From Paracoccus acridae (GTDB lineage Bacteria > Pseudomonadota > Alphaproteobacteria > Rhodobacterales > Rhodobacteraceae): a stretch of 64,000 nucleotides of DNA. The notes under the pieces are model-generated. The model searched no databases and was not told where the DNA came from. It worked only from the letters and a program-made list of their open reading frames with translations. The position numbers and the translations under genes are program-made. Shown in pieces: positions 42,351-51,050 of the stretch. Position 1 is the first letter of the stretch; each line of letters opens with the position of its first letter. The stretch covers positions 62,001 through 126,000 of the forward strand of contig NZ_BMIV01000002.1 of the NCBI RefSeq assembly GCF_014642735.1. Reading direction: 5' to 3'.

Positions 42351-43433
42351 ATGCGATTCGGGATGGTCATGGCGCAATCTGGACAGGCAGAACTGCTGAA
42401 GACGCTGCTTCGGGTGCGCGGCCGTGGCGCGGACAATCCCGCCCGCCTGCCGCAGCCGCAGCCCTTGTCGCCCGCCCGCGCCGCCGCAAATGCCGTGGGC
42501 CGCGCGGCCGAACGGCTGTATCGGATGCCCGTCCTTCCGGTCGATATCACCGCGGGCGCGGCGACCTTGGCGGAACTGCCCGAACTGCTGCCGGACCAAT
42601 CGCTGCTGATCGTGCTGCAGGGGCCGGGCGACCAGATCGGCGTGATGGCCCTGTCCTTCGAAACCGTGACCGCCCTGATCGAGGTTCAGGCCCTGGGCCG
42701 CGTCACCGCCCGGCCCGCCGAACGGCGCAGGCTGACCCGAAGCGACGCCGCGATCTGCGTCGATTTCGTGAATGCCCTCATGTCCGAACTGGGGACCGAG
42801 ATGGAGCAGGTCGAGGGGTTCGGACCGATCCAGGGCTATCGCTATGCCACCTATCTGGACGATCCGCGCCCGCTGGTCCTGATGATGGAGGATCGGCCCT
42901 ATCGCAGCCTCAGCTTCGATCTGCGCCTGGGTGGCGGGGAAGCCCGCAACGGCACGATCCTGATCGCGCTGCCGCACAAGGCCGATCCCCGTCCGGCGCC
43001 GGTGCATCAGTCCGCAGTCGCGCAGCCCCCTGCGCCGACCCCGTCGCAGGCCACGCTGGCCGGTGCCATGGCCGCCGCCCCGGTCGAGGTGGTGGGCGTC
43101 CTGTGCCGCCGCACCATGACCCTGGGGGAATTGCGCGCCCTGCTGGTTCCCGGCAAGCTGCTGGCGCTGCCGCGTGTCACCCTGGCCGAGGCACGGCTGG
43201 AAACCCGCGACGGCCAGTTGCTTGCCACCGGCAAGCTGGGCGAGGCCGAAGGCTGTCACGCCCTGCGCCTGCACGATCCTGCCCGGAAGGCGGCGGATCC
43301 GCAGCTTGGCCCGATTGACCCGCCCGCCACGATGCTTCCCTCGGACCTGGGCGAGGCTGACCCGTTCCGTTCCCGCCAGACAGCGGGGGCAAAGGCCGGC
43401 GCCGGCATGGCGCCGCAGGCCCTGGGGGCATGA
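42351..43433 (+). CDS. FliM/FliN-like SpoA-domain protein
   Basis: The protein has up to 360 residues. The C-terminal region VEVVGVLCRRTMTLGELRALLVPGKLLALPRVTLAEARL...GKLGEAEG (about residues 245-305) is a SpoA/surface-presentation domain as in FliN/FliM. The middle (LYRMPVLPVDI...RRRLTRSDAAICVDFVNALMSEL) resembles the FliM/CheC core. The N-terminus holds QAELLKTLL, similar to the CheY-binding motif of FliM (QAEIDALL). Possible starts are 42351, 42363 and 42369. No flagellar gene is near. It follows the symporter kinase by 40 nt and may be the output of the lone receiver upstream. Confidence 0.75.
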   Translation: MRFGMVMAQSGQAELLKTLLRVRGRGADNPARLPQPQPLSPARAAANAVGRAAERLYRMPVLPVDITAGAATLAELPELLPDQSLLIVLQGPGDQIGVMALSFETVTALIEVQALGRVTARPAERRRLTRSDAAICVDFVNALMSELGTEMEQVEGFGPIQGYRYATYLDDPRPLVLMMEDRPYRSLSFDLRLGGGEARNGTILIALPHKADPRPAPVHQSAVAQPPAPTPSQATLAGAMAAAPVEVVGVLCRRTMTLGELRALLVPGKLLALPRVTLAEARLETRDGQLLATGKLGEAEGCHALRLHDPARKAADPQLGPIDPPATMLPSDLGEADPFRSRQTAGAKAGAGMAPQALGA

Positions 43434-43447
43434 ATCGCGCTTTACAC

Positions 43448-43476
43448 TTGAAATCCGGGCGTGTCGGTCGCATTTA
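43448..43476 (+). promoter_or_regulatory. infA promoter
   Basis: TTGAAA (43448-43453), 17-bp spacer, CATTTA (43471-43476). It lies in the 86-bp gap before infA and should start the infA-maf-rng-yacG transcript. Confidence 0.6.
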
Positions 43477-43519
43477 ACCCCCGTCCCGAATCAGGCGGGG
43501 CGATTATCACGGAGTGACC

Positions 43520-43738
43520 ATGGCCAAGGAAGAAATGCTCGAATTCCCCGGCGTCGTGAAGGAACTCCTGCCGAATGCGACGTTCAAGGTCGAGCTGGAA
43601 AACGGCCATGAGATCATCGCGCATATGGCAGGCAAGATGCGCAAGAACCGCATTCGCGTCCTTGCCGGCGACAAGGTGCAGGTCGAGATGAACACCTATG
43701 ACCTGTCCAAGGGACGGATCAATTACCGCTTCAAGTGA
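43520..43738 (+). CDS. infA: Translation initiation factor IF-1
   Basis: The 72-residue S1-fold protein is almost canonical: [20 protein letters not shown] then [19 protein letters not shown], followed by [17 protein letters not shown] and RGRI-like KGRINYRFK at the C-terminus. IF-1 blocks the ribosomal A site during initiation. The ATG at 43520 has GGAG upstream. First gene of an infA-maf-rng-yacG block conserved in alphaproteobacteria. Confidence 0.98.
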   Translation: MAKEEMLEFPGVVKELLPNATFKVELENGHEIIAHMAGKMRKNRIRVLAGDKVQVEMNTYDLSKGRINYRFK

Positions 43739-43751
43739 TGCAGGCGCCGCG

Positions 43752-44360
43752 ATGACCACGCCCCTTGCGGCCGTGGAACGCCCGCGCCTGATCCTCGGCT
43801 CGGCCAGTCCTCGCAGGCTGGACCTGCTGGCCCAGATCGGCATCCTGCCCGATCAGGTCCGCCAAGCCGATATCGACGAAACGCCGCTGAAAGGTGAGTT
43901 GCCGGACCGTTACGTCCGGCGGATCGCGCGTGAAAAGGCAATGGCGCTGGATTCCGGCATGGACGATGTGCTGCTTTGCGCGGACACGACGGTCGCGGTC
44001 GGCCGCCGGATCCTGGGCAAGCCCGCCTCGCGCGCCGAGGCAGGGGATTTCATGCGCCTGATGTCCGGTCGCCGCCACCGCGTGCTGACGGCCGTCGTCA
44101 TCCGCCACGGGGACAAGCTTCGCGACCGGCTGGTCGAAACGACCGTGCGGATGCGACCCATCACCGCCGCCGAACTGGACGCCTATCTTGATGTGGGCGA
44201 CTGGGAAGGCAAGGCGGGCGGCTACGCCATCCAGGGCGCTGCGGCCGCGTTCATTCCCTGGATCCAGGGATCGTTTTCATCCGTCGTCGGGCTGCCGCTG
44301 GCCGAAACCGCCGCCATGCTGGCAAGCTGCGGCATCACCAGGAAGGAAGTCCGGCCATGA
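43752..44360 (+). CDS. maf: Maf-like nucleotide pyrophosphatase
   Basis: Maf hydrolyses non-canonical or excess nucleoside triphosphates. The 202-residue product has the N-terminal substrate loop [28 protein letters not shown], the catalytic Asp in [16 protein letters not shown] and the C-terminal [13 protein letters not shown] with [11 protein letters not shown]. The start at MTTPLAAV follows infA by 13 nt. The stop overlaps the rng start by 4 nt (ATGA). The pattern fits the dTTP/UTP type (YhdE-like), but the specificity is not proven by sequence. Confidence 0.93.
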   Translation: MTTPLAAVERPRLILGSASPRRLDLLAQIGILPDQVRQADIDETPLKGELPDRYVRRIAREKAMALDSGMDDVLLCADTTVAVGRRILGKPASRAEAGDFMRLMSGRRHRVLTAVVIRHGDKLRDRLVETTVRMRPITAAELDAYLDVGDWEGKAGGYAIQGAAAAFIPWIQGSFSSVVGLPLAETAAMLASCGITRKEVRP

Positions 44361-45406
44361 AGGGACGTCAGGTCGTTCTGGGCGATTTGTTCGGCGCCGA
44401 GGCCGCCGCCCTGATGGAGGACGGCCAGCTGACCGATCTTCTGGTCGATGCCAAGGACCTGGCGCCGCTGGTGCCGGGCGACATCTGCCGCGGCGTGGTC
44501 GAACGGCTGATGAAGGGGCAGGGGGGCGTCTTCCTGCGCCTACCCGACGGACAGCGCGGCTATTTGCGCGACCGATCCGGCCTGTCCGAAGGCCAGGCAC
44601 TGCTGGTCCAGGTCACGGGTGTCGCCGATGAGGGCAAGGCCATCCCCTTGACGTCGCGCATCCTGTTCCGGGGCCGTCATGTTCTGGTGACGCCGGGTGC
44701 GCCGGGGATCAACGTCTCTCGCCGCATCCGGGACGAGCAAGCGCGGGCCGAACTGACTGCCCTGGGCGCGGCGGCCAACCCCCCGGAAGGCACCGGCATC
44801 ATCTTCCGCAGCCTCTGCGAGGCGGCCCATCCCGACGACATCGCCCAGGAACTGGAAGGTCTTCTGGATCTGGCGGGCAAGGTCATGGCGGAACAGGCGG
44901 GATCGCCCGAACTGCTGCTGGGCGCCGCATCTCCGCATGAACAGGCCTGGATGGAATGGGCCGATCCCGAACCCGACGCGATCGAGGAAGGCGAGGACAG
45001 CTTTGACCGCTGCGGCGTGCTGGAGGCCGTGGATGCCCTGCTGACGCCTGCCGTGGCGCTGCCCGGCGGTGCCCATGCGGTGATCGAGCCGACGCGCGCC
45101 CTGGTCGCCATTGACGTGAATACAGGCCAGGACGGCAGCCCCGCGGCCGCGCTCAAGGCCAATATCGCCCTTGCCCGCGACCTGCCGCGCCAGTTGCGCC
45201 TGCGTGGTTTGGGCGGGCAGGTTGTGGTCGATTTCGCGCCGGTCCCCAAGCGCGACCGCGCCACGCTGGACCAGGTGCTGCGTGCCGCGTTCAAGGGCGA
45301 AAGCGCCGAGACCTCCCTGATCGGCTGGACCACCATGGGGCTTTACGAGATCAACCGCAAACGCGACCGCATCCCCCTGCACCGCCTGGCCGGGGGGGCG
45401 GACTGA
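44357..45406 (+). CDS. rng: Ribonuclease E/G family protein (short form)
   Basis: The 349-residue protein is much shorter than RNase E/G (about 490 for RNase G). It contains an S1-like N-terminal part ([30 protein letters not shown]), a central domain, and the catalytic motifs [11 protein letters not shown] and [14 protein letters not shown], each with the expected metal-binding Asp. The C-terminal zinc-link CPxC and small domain are missing. In infA-maf blocks of alphaproteobacteria this shortened form is usual. It overlaps maf and touches yacG, so all four are cotranscribed. Confidence 0.9.
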   Translation: MKGRQVVLGDLFGAEAAALMEDGQLTDLLVDAKDLAPLVPGDICRGVVERLMKGQGGVFLRLPDGQRGYLRDRSGLSEGQALLVQVTGVADEGKAIPLTSRILFRGRHVLVTPGAPGINVSRRIRDEQARAELTALGAAANPPEGTGIIFRSLCEAAHPDDIAQELEGLLDLAGKVMAEQAGSPELLLGAASPHEQAWMEWADPEPDAIEEGEDSFDRCGVLEAVDALLTPAVALPGGAHAVIEPTRALVAIDVNTGQDGSPAAALKANIALARDLPRQLRLRGLGGQVVVDFAPVPKRDRATLDQVLRAAFKGESAETSLIGWTTMGLYEINRKRDRIPLHRLAGGAD

Positions 45407-45612
45407 TGGCCTGCCCGATCTGCAGCAAGCCGGGGGTGCCGGCCTATCGGCCGTTCTGTTCGAAACGCTGCGCCGACATCGACCTGGGCCGCTGGCTGCG
45501 GGGCGATTACGTGATCCCCGGCGCATCCCAGGACGACCTGTCTTCGGACATGAACGGGGAAAACGAAAAAAACAGCGGCGAGGGACTGGACAGTCGCCCC
45601 AAGCGACCGTAA
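45406..45612 (+). CDS. yacG: DNA gyrase inhibitor YacG
   Basis: The 68-residue zinc-finger protein has four cysteines in the family spacing: Cys3, Cys6, Cys18 and Cys22 (CPIC and CSKRC), then [16 protein letters not shown]. YacG binds GyrB and inhibits gyrase. The tail after residue 40 is charged and disordered. Its start shares the last base of the rng stop (TGATG). Confidence 0.95.
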   Translation: MACPICSKPGVPAYRPFCSKRCADIDLGRWLRGDYVIPGASQDDLSSDMNGENEKNSGEGLDSRPKRP

Positions 45613-45615
45613 ACA
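45587..45615 (+). promoter_or_regulatory. Promoter of tRNA-Phe
   Basis: TGGACA (45587-45592), 17-bp spacer, TAAACA (45610-45615), overlapping the end of yacG. Transcription would start about 25 nt before the tRNA. Confidence 0.5.
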
Positions 45616-45647
45616 CCGCCCCACACCACGCCTGATGGCGTGAGGTT

Positions 45648-45723
45648 GCCCGGATAGCTCAGTTGGTAGAGCAGCGGATTGAAAATCCGCGTGTCGGCGG
45701 TTCAAATCCGTCTCCGGGCACCA
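45648..45723 (+). tRNA. tRNA-Phe (anticodon GAA)
   Basis: The acceptor stem is GCCCGGA/TCCGGGC, the D arm AGCTCAGTTGGTAGAGC, the anticodon loop TTGAAAA with GAA, and the T loop TTCAAAT. CCA is encoded in the DNA. There is no sign of an integrated element using this tRNA as attachment site. Confidence 0.97.
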
Positions 45724-46105
45724 CTTCAACCAAGAAGATCAGTGATTGCTTCCTTGGAAAGCTTGTGCAGCGGTCGGCTGACCTGGTAACCGGCGCGGTT
45801 CCGAGCCAAGGGTTCATCCATCAACTGCTGCGAACCGGCCTCTGGCATCGCCTGTGCCGGACAGCGGCTTGCGGTGGCATGGGGCGGCGCATTCCTGTCG
45901 CATCTTCTTCAACAGGCGCTGCAGTCCCGTCCAAGGAAGGCGGATGTGCGGTGGGACCATCGACCCACCCTTCCTTTCAAGGCCAATCCTTGAAAAGGCC
46001 ATGCATCGGGCGGCCATTTCAGTCGCTTGTCGAAAAGAACAATGCATCCGTATGCCCGTTTCCTCGTTGAGCATGGGAGAACCCTGCCGAACAAGGAGCC
46101 GCCCG
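45724..46105. other. Gene-poor stretch after tRNA-Phe
   Basis: I see no gene in this stretch. Open frames on both strands lack ribosome sites and family similarity. The only structure is the inverted repeat TTTCAAGG-ccaat-CCTTGAAA (45975-45995). Base composition is lower in GC than the flanking genes. It may be eroded DNA. Confidence 0.6.
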
Positions 46106-46189
46106 ATGGTCAACTTCCTCATCACCACCGCCGTCATGTTCCTCGACGCCATCATCATGTTCGGACTGGCTGTCGCGTCAGTGCCCTGA
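46106..46189 (+). CDS. Candidate 27-residue membrane peptide
   Basis: The peptide begins MVNFLITTAVMFLDAIIMFG and ends LAVASVP; it is a single hydrophobic helix with one Asp in the middle. An AAGGAG element lies nine bases before the ATG, a good ribosome site. No homologue is recognised. It is too short to judge by sequence alone, but the ribosome site and the helix make it more than a random frame. Confidence 0.4.
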   Translation: MVNFLITTAVMFLDAIIMFGLAVASVP

Positions 46190-46492
46190 AGGCCGAAGCC
46201 GCGCAAAGGCCGTTGTCCGCAAACCCCGGGTGGCCCAACTTCGCCGGTTAACAGTAGGAGATTGATGCACAGGGCCTGATCTGAACCCCCGTGACGGTTT
46301 GTCTTCCGCGCGATGCGCTGCCGATCATGCTGCATGTCCGATCTGCGGGAACACCCTGACGAACAGGATCACGGCCAGGATGGCATCCCCAGCCGGCTTT
46401 TCCAACCCTGGTTCGACAAGCGCACCGATCAAGTGCCGGCGTCAGCTATGCCCGTGACGCGCGCCACCCAGGACAGTCCGCCAGCCAGCGGA
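46190..46492. other. Non-coding stretch upstream of the putA terminator
   Basis: I see no supported gene or RNA here. Short frames exist but none has a ribosome site with a sensible product. It continues the gene-poor region that starts after tRNA-Phe. Confidence 0.5.
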
Positions 46493-46524
46493 AAGGGGCG
46501 ACCCGAGGATGACGGGCGCCCCTT
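46493..46524 (-). terminator. Probable putA terminator
   Basis: The stem AAGGGGCG-(A)-CCCG / CGGG-CGCCCCTT has 12 base pairs with one bulge and a 7-nt loop, and is followed on the minus strand by TTTCC. It lies 26 nt after the putA stop. Confidence 0.65.
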
Positions 46525-46549
46525 CGACGGCTTCGCAGGACAGATGGCC

Positions 46550-49500
46550 TTACCCCGCCAGCAGGGCCGCGTTGCCCCCGGCTGCCGTGGTGTCCACGCA
46601 CAGGTGGCGTTCATGGACCACATGGGCTAGATCGGGCATTCCGGTGACAAGGGGGACGATCGCTCCGTCCCGTGCCGCCAGGGCCTGCGCATAGGCGCGG
46701 CCCTGGGCGTCATCGCCCCACCACAGCGCCGCAGCCATCGGGGGCAGGCGGGTCAATACCTTGGGGGGCAGGGGGCCATCCACGCCCACGGCATCGGCGC
46801 CAAGGGCGGCAACGGCGGCAATCTGCGCGGCGACCGTCTGCGCACCGGGGCCAAGGCACAGGACCGGCGGGCGGGTATGGGCGGTCAGGCGGTTCAGCTC
46901 TCCGGTCGGGCCGGGCATCAGGCGTTCATCGACCTTGCGTGAACGATGCGTGGAAAGCTGGTTGCGGATCCGGTCTTCGTCGGCCTGGCCCTGCCAGTCG
47001 CCCCCGGCGGCTGGGGGGGCATCGGGGGCGAAGAAGCGGGGGACATAGCACGGCCCGCCCGCCTTGGGTCCGGTGCCCGACAGCCCCTCGCCTCCGAATG
47101 GCTGGCTGCCGACGACCGCGCCGATCTGGTTGCGGTTGACATAGATGTTGCCGACATGGATCGCATCCGACACCTCTTGCACGCGAGAGTCGATGCGGGT
47201 GTGCAGCCCGAAGGTCAGGCCGAAGCCGCGCGCGTTGATCTCGGCCACCACGCGGTCCAGTTCATCGCCCCGGAAGGTCGCGACATGCAGGACGGGGCCG
47301 AAGATTTCGCGGTCCAGGTCGCCGATACCCCCCACGCGCAACATGGTCGGCGGAACGAAGGTGCCCTGCGCGGGCGCGTCCAGCCTGTGAATGACCCGGT
47401 TGCCGTTTGCGGCGACATAGCCCGCGATGTCGTCCCGCGCCCTGGTGTCGATCACCGGGCCCACATCGGTCGCCAGATCCCAGGGATCGCCCAGGACCAG
47501 TTCGTCCATGGCGCCGCGGATCATCTCGATCACATGGGGGGCGATGTCTTCCTGGACATAAAGGCAGCGCAGCGCCGAGCAGCGTTGACCGGCGGACCGG
47601 AAGGCGCCGTTCACGATGTCGCGGACGGCCTGTTCGGGCAGGGCAGTGCTGTCCACGATCATCGCGTTCAGCCCGCCGGTTTCCGCGATCAGGGGCGTGC
47701 CGGGGGCCAGGTTCGCGGCCATGCTGCGCGCGATGGTCTGGGCGGTGGCGGTCGAACCGGTGAAGACCAGGCCGCGCACGCGGGGATCGGCCGACAGCGC
47801 CGCGCCCACCACGCCGCCGCGTCCCGGCAGCAGTTGCAGGGCGGCAAGCGGCACACCCGCCTGATGCATCAGCCGCACGCCCAGGGTCGCAATGATCGGC
47901 GTGGCCTCGGCGGGCTTGGCGATCACCGCATTGCCTGCCATCAGCGCCGCCGCGATCTGGCCGGTGAAGATCGCCAGCGGGAAGTTCCAGGGGCTGATCG
48001 CGCCGATGATGCCGCGCGGCGCGCCGGGGTTCGTTTCGCCCTCGGCGGCGTAGTAGCGCAGGAAATCGACCGCCTCGCGCAGTTCGGCAACGGCGTCGGC
48101 CAGGGTCTTGCCGGCTTCCTTGGCAAGGATGGCGAAGATGGGGCCGAAGTTTTCCTCGTAAAGGTCGGCGGCGCGGCGCAGGACGGCGGAGCGGTCGGCC
48201 GCGGGTGCGTCCCATGGGCGCGCGTCCTCGATGGCGCGCGTGGTGGTATCCGCGTCGGCCATCATTACCGTGGCAAGTCTGGCGCCGGTGGCGGGGTTCG
48301 TGACGTCCTGCACGGTGCCCGAGGGTTCGCGCACCGTCAGCGGCACCACGTCGGCCAAAGCCACGTCGCGCGCGGCATTGATCCGCGCCAGGGTCTGTTC
48401 GTCCGACAGGTCGAACCCGGCCGAATTGCGACGCGACGCGCCATAGAGATCCGCAGGCGCCAGCAGCGATGCCGGGGCCTTCGCCGTGGCAAGCGCGTCG
48501 AAGGGATCGCGGGCAACCTCCTCGGGCGTCACGGCTTCATCGACTATCTGGTTCACGAAGCTGCTGTTGGCGCCGTTTTCCAGCAGGCGCCGCACCAGAT
48601 AGGCCAGCAGGTCGCGGTGCGCGCCGACAGGGGCATAGATGCGGCAGCGCCCGCCGGTTTCGCGCAGCACGATGTCGTGCAGCCGTTCGCCCATGCCGTG
48701 CAGGCGCTGGAACTCGAAGCGGGTGTCGCCAGCCATTTCCAGGATCGCTGCGACGGTATGGGCGTTGTGCGTGGCGAATTGCGGATAGATGCGGTCGCCG
48801 TATCCGATCAGCTTGCGGGCATTGGCGATATAGCTGACATCCGTGCCGACCTTGCTGGTGAACAGCGGAAAGCCCGGATGGCCGTCCACCTGGGCACGCT
48901 TCATCTCGCTGTCCCAATAGGCGCCCTTGACCAGGCGCACCATGATGCGGCGGTCCAGCCGCACCGCCAGATCATGCAGCCAGTCGATCGTCTGGCCCGC
49001 GCGCTTGCCATAGGCCTGCACCACCACGCCGAAGCCATCCCAGCCCGCCAGCGAAGGGTCGGACAGCACCGCCTCGATGACCTTCAGGGACAGGACCAGC
49101 CGGTCCTGCTCCTCGGCGTCGATGTTCATGCCCATGTTCGCGGCCTTGGCGGCCTGCGCCAGACGCAGCACCACGGGCACCAGGTCGCGCATCACGCGGG
49201 CTTCCTGCGCGACCTCGTATCGCGGATGCAGCGCCGACAGCTTGATCGAGATGCCGGGGTTCTGTTCCACCGACCCCTTGTCGCAGGCTTTCGCGATGGC
49301 GGCGATGGCATCGCCATAGGCGCGGGCATAGCGGGCGGCATCGGCGCCGGTCATCGCGGCCTCGCCCAGCATGTCATAGCTGTAGGTGAAGCCCTGCTTC
49401 TCGCGCGCCCTCGCGCGGTCCAGCGCATCGGCGATGGTCTGGCCCAGCACGAACTGGCGGCCCATTTCCTTCATCGCCCGGCCCACGGCAGTGCGGATCA

Positions 49501-49948
49501 CGGGTTCGCCCAGCCGGCGGACCATGCGGCGCAGCGTGCCGGCCTGATCGTCGTCCAGAACCTTGCCGGTCAGCATCAAGGCCCAGGTCGAGGCATTGAC
49601 CAGCGACGAGGACGCCTCGCCCAGGTGCTTGCCCCAGTCGGACGGTGCGATCTTGTCCTCGATCAGCGCGTCGATGGTGGTCTTGTCGGGCACGCGCAGC
49701 ATCGCCTCGGCCAGGCACATCAGGGCCACGCCCTCGCGGGTGGACAGGCCGTATTCGGCCAGGAAATGCTCCATCAGGGACGGGCGCGCCTCGGCCCGGA
49801 TGCGGCGCACCAGATCGGCCGCGCGGTCGCTGATCGCGGCGCGGGTCTGGGGCGACAGGGCGGCCTGTTCGGCCAGCCGTTCCAGAAGCTGCCTTTCGTC
49901 TGCGAACTTGGCCTGGGTGGAAAAGACGCGGGGGCTGACGGAAGACAT
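46550..49948 (-). CDS. putA: Bifunctional proline dehydrogenase / pyrroline-5-carboxylate dehydrogenase
   Basis: PutA oxidises proline to glutamate in two steps with FAD and NAD+. The 1132-residue protein lacks the N-terminal ribbon-helix-helix DNA-binding domain of E. coli PutA, so it is an enzyme only. The proline dehydrogenase part (about 70-460) has NPGISIKLSALHPRYE, RLVKGAYWDSEMKRAQ and FATHNAHT. The aldehyde dehydrogenase part (~510-990) has the catalytic Cys in SAGQRCSALR and a GGLNAM segment. A C-terminal domain of ~130 residues follows, as in larger type B PutA proteins. It is divergent from an Lrp-type regulator, the usual PutR of alphaproteobacteria. Confidence 0.96.
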   Translation of the reverse strand: MSSVSPRVFSTQAKFADERQLLERLAEQAALSPQTRAAISDRAADLVRRIRAEARPSLMEHFLAEYGLSTREGVALMCLAEAMLRVPDKTTIDALIEDKIAPSDWGKHLGEASSSLVNASTWALMLTGKVLDDDQAGTLRRMVRRLGEPVIRTAVGRAMKEMGRQFVLGQTIADALDRARAREKQGFTYSYDMLGEAAMTGADAARYARAYGDAIAAIAKACDKGSVEQNPGISIKLSALHPRYEVAQEARVMRDLVPVVLRLAQAAKAANMGMNIDAEEQDRLVLSLKVIEAVLSDPSLAGWDGFGVVVQAYGKRAGQTIDWLHDLAVRLDRRIMVRLVKGAYWDSEMKRAQVDGHPGFPLFTSKVGTDVSYIANARKLIGYGDRIYPQFATHNAHTVAAILEMAGDTRFEFQRLHGMGERLHDIVLRETGGRCRIYAPVGAHRDLLAYLVRRLLENGANSSFVNQIVDEAVTPEEVARDPFDALATAKAPASLLAPADLYGASRRNSAGFDLSDEQTLARINAARDVALADVVPLTVREPSGTVQDVTNPATGARLATVMMADADTTTRAIEDARPWDAPAADRSAVLRRAADLYEENFGPIFAILAKEAGKTLADAVAELREAVDFLRYYAAEGETNPGAPRGIIGAISPWNFPLAIFTGQIAAALMAGNAVIAKPAEATPIIATLGVRLMHQAGVPLAALQLLPGRGGVVGAALSADPRVRGLVFTGSTATAQTIARSMAANLAPGTPLIAETGGLNAMIVDSTALPEQAVRDIVNGAFRSAGQRCSALRCLYVQEDIAPHVIEMIRGAMDELVLGDPWDLATDVGPVIDTRARDDIAGYVAANGNRVIHRLDAPAQGTFVPPTMLRVGGIGDLDREIFGPVLHVATFRGDELDRVVAEINARGFGLTFGLHTRIDSRVQEVSDAIHVGNIYVNRNQIGAVVGSQPFGGEGLSGTGPKAGGPCYVPRFFAPDAPPAAGGDWQGQADEDRIRNQLSTHRSRKVDERLMPGPTGELNRLTAHTRPPVLCLGPGAQTVAAQIAAVAALGADAVGVDGPLPPKVLTRLPPMAAALWWGDDAQGRAYAQALAARDGAIVPLVTGMPDLAHVVHERHLCVDTTAAGGNAALLAG

Positions 49949-50059
49949 GGCCGATCTCCTTGACTGGATCGGACAGGTTTATCATAGGTCCGGCAGGCCG
50001 TGCGCCTGAAGACGGCGGGCGATCTGGTCCGATGGAACATTTTGGGGGCGATTTTCAGG

Positions 50060-50524
50060 ATGAACGTCAAGCTGGACGCCCTGGACCGCAAGATCCTGGC
50101 CGAACTGACCCGCAATGCCCGCATCCCCATCGCGGAACTGGCGCGAAAGGTGGGCCTGTCCAAGACCCCCGTGGCCCTGCGCATCCGGCACCTGGAGGAG
50201 ATCGGCCTGATTACCGGATACCGCGCGATCCTGTCGCCCCTGAAGCTGGGCCTGACCCATGTCACCTATGTCGAGGTCAGCATGAGCGACACGCGCGAAG
50301 CCGCGCTGCAACAGTTCAACGCCGCCGTCCGCACCATCCCGGAAATCGAGGAATGCTACATGATCGCGGGGGGCTTCGACTATCTGGTCAAGGTCCGGTC
50401 CCGCGACATGGCCGATTTCCGGCGCATCATGGCCGAAAAGATCTCGGGTCTGCCCCATATCAGCAACACCTCCAGCTATGTCTCGATGGAGGCGGTGGTG
50501 GAACAAACCTTCACCTTCGGCTGA
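50060..50524 (+). CDS. putR: Lrp/AsnC-family regulator, probable proline-responsive PutR
   Basis: The 154-residue protein has an N-terminal helix-turn-helix (LDALDRKILAELTRNARIPIAELARKVGLSKTPVALRIRHLE, residues 5-46) and a C-terminal RAM effector domain (EECYMIAGGFDYLVKVRSRDMADFRRIM). Position next to and divergent from putA matches PutR of Agrobacterium and Rhodobacter, which activates putA with proline. The ATG at 50060 is preferred; the upstream frame to 50000 lacks family similarity. The 111-bp gap to putA holds the shared control region, but I could not define an operator. Confidence 0.9.
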   Translation: MNVKLDALDRKILAELTRNARIPIAELARKVGLSKTPVALRIRHLEEIGLITGYRAILSPLKLGLTHVTYVEVSMSDTREAALQQFNAAVRTIPEIEECYMIAGGFDYLVKVRSRDMADFRRIMAEKISGLPHISNTSSYVSMEAVVEQTFTFG

Positions 50525-50869
50525 ACGCCTGTTCCCTTTCCGCCAGAAGCACTGTGGGCAGCGCCTGGGCAAAGGCGCGCAGCATGTCCGGGCAGGTCAG
50601 GGCTTCCGGGAAGATCGCGTGGCTTTGTGCCGGCAATCGCCAACCGGCTTACCTGGGCGTGACGAAGGAAGCACAGGATTTGACGGTCTGCACTGTCAGG
50701 CCTCCGACCGTGATGCGCTTCGCGAAGAACCCAAAGGCTAAGGGGATCGTTGGGTGTCGGAGAAGCGGGCAGACCGGCAATCAGCCCGCCATCACGGCTG
50801 GTTGCCGTGCCATCCGGGGGCTGGCACCGCCAAGCCCGGCATGGTGGTGACCGATCTGTCAGGGAATAA
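50525..50869. other. Stretch without a confident gene, with a possible gene remnant
   Basis: No complete gene is visible. On the minus strand, ending near 50521 next to the putR stop, about 40 codons read SHAIFPEALTCPDMLRAF then AQALPTVLLAEREQAFSRR, which has protein-like composition but is cut off by a TAA codon upstream. It may be the end of a decayed gene; I cannot name a family. The rest shows nothing. Confidence 0.35.
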
Positions 50870-50959
50870 TGGCGGAGAGGGTGGGATTCGAACCCACGGA
50901 ACCCGTGAAGGCTCAACGGTTTTCGAGACCGCCGCATTCGACCACTCTGCCACCTCTCC
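50870..50959 (-). tRNA. tRNA-Ser (anticodon CGA)
   Basis: A class II tRNA of 90 nt including encoded CCA. The acceptor stem is GGAGAGG/CCTCTCC with discriminator G. The anticodon loop CTCGAAA carries CGA. The long variable arm (TTGAGCCTTCACGGGTTCC region) is typical for serine. The T loop is TTCGAAT. Confidence 0.96.
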
Positions 50960-50977
50960 GCGGCGTGGTGAGGCGGG

Positions 50978-51006
50978 GATTTAGAGGGGTGGGGGTTGAA
51001 GCGCAA
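50978..51006 (-). promoter_or_regulatory. Promoter of tRNA-Ser
   Basis: On the minus strand TTGCGC (51006-51001), a 17-bp spacer and TAAATC (50983-50978). It lies about 19 nt upstream of the tRNA 5' end at 50959. Confidence 0.55.
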
Positions 51007-51050
51007 GTGGTTTTGTCGAAAAAAACACCTGTGTCACGAAAGGATGCCGG

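Noticed and set aside
45814..46335. 173-codon minus-strand frame in the gene-poor stretch
   Set aside because: No ribosome site, no recognisable family, uneven composition; overlaps a better-supported tiny ORF on the plus strand.
45648..46549. Genomic island attached to tRNA-Phe
   Set aside because: No integrase, no direct repeat of the tRNA 3' end and no mobile genes are present; only the gene-poor stretch remains as a hint.
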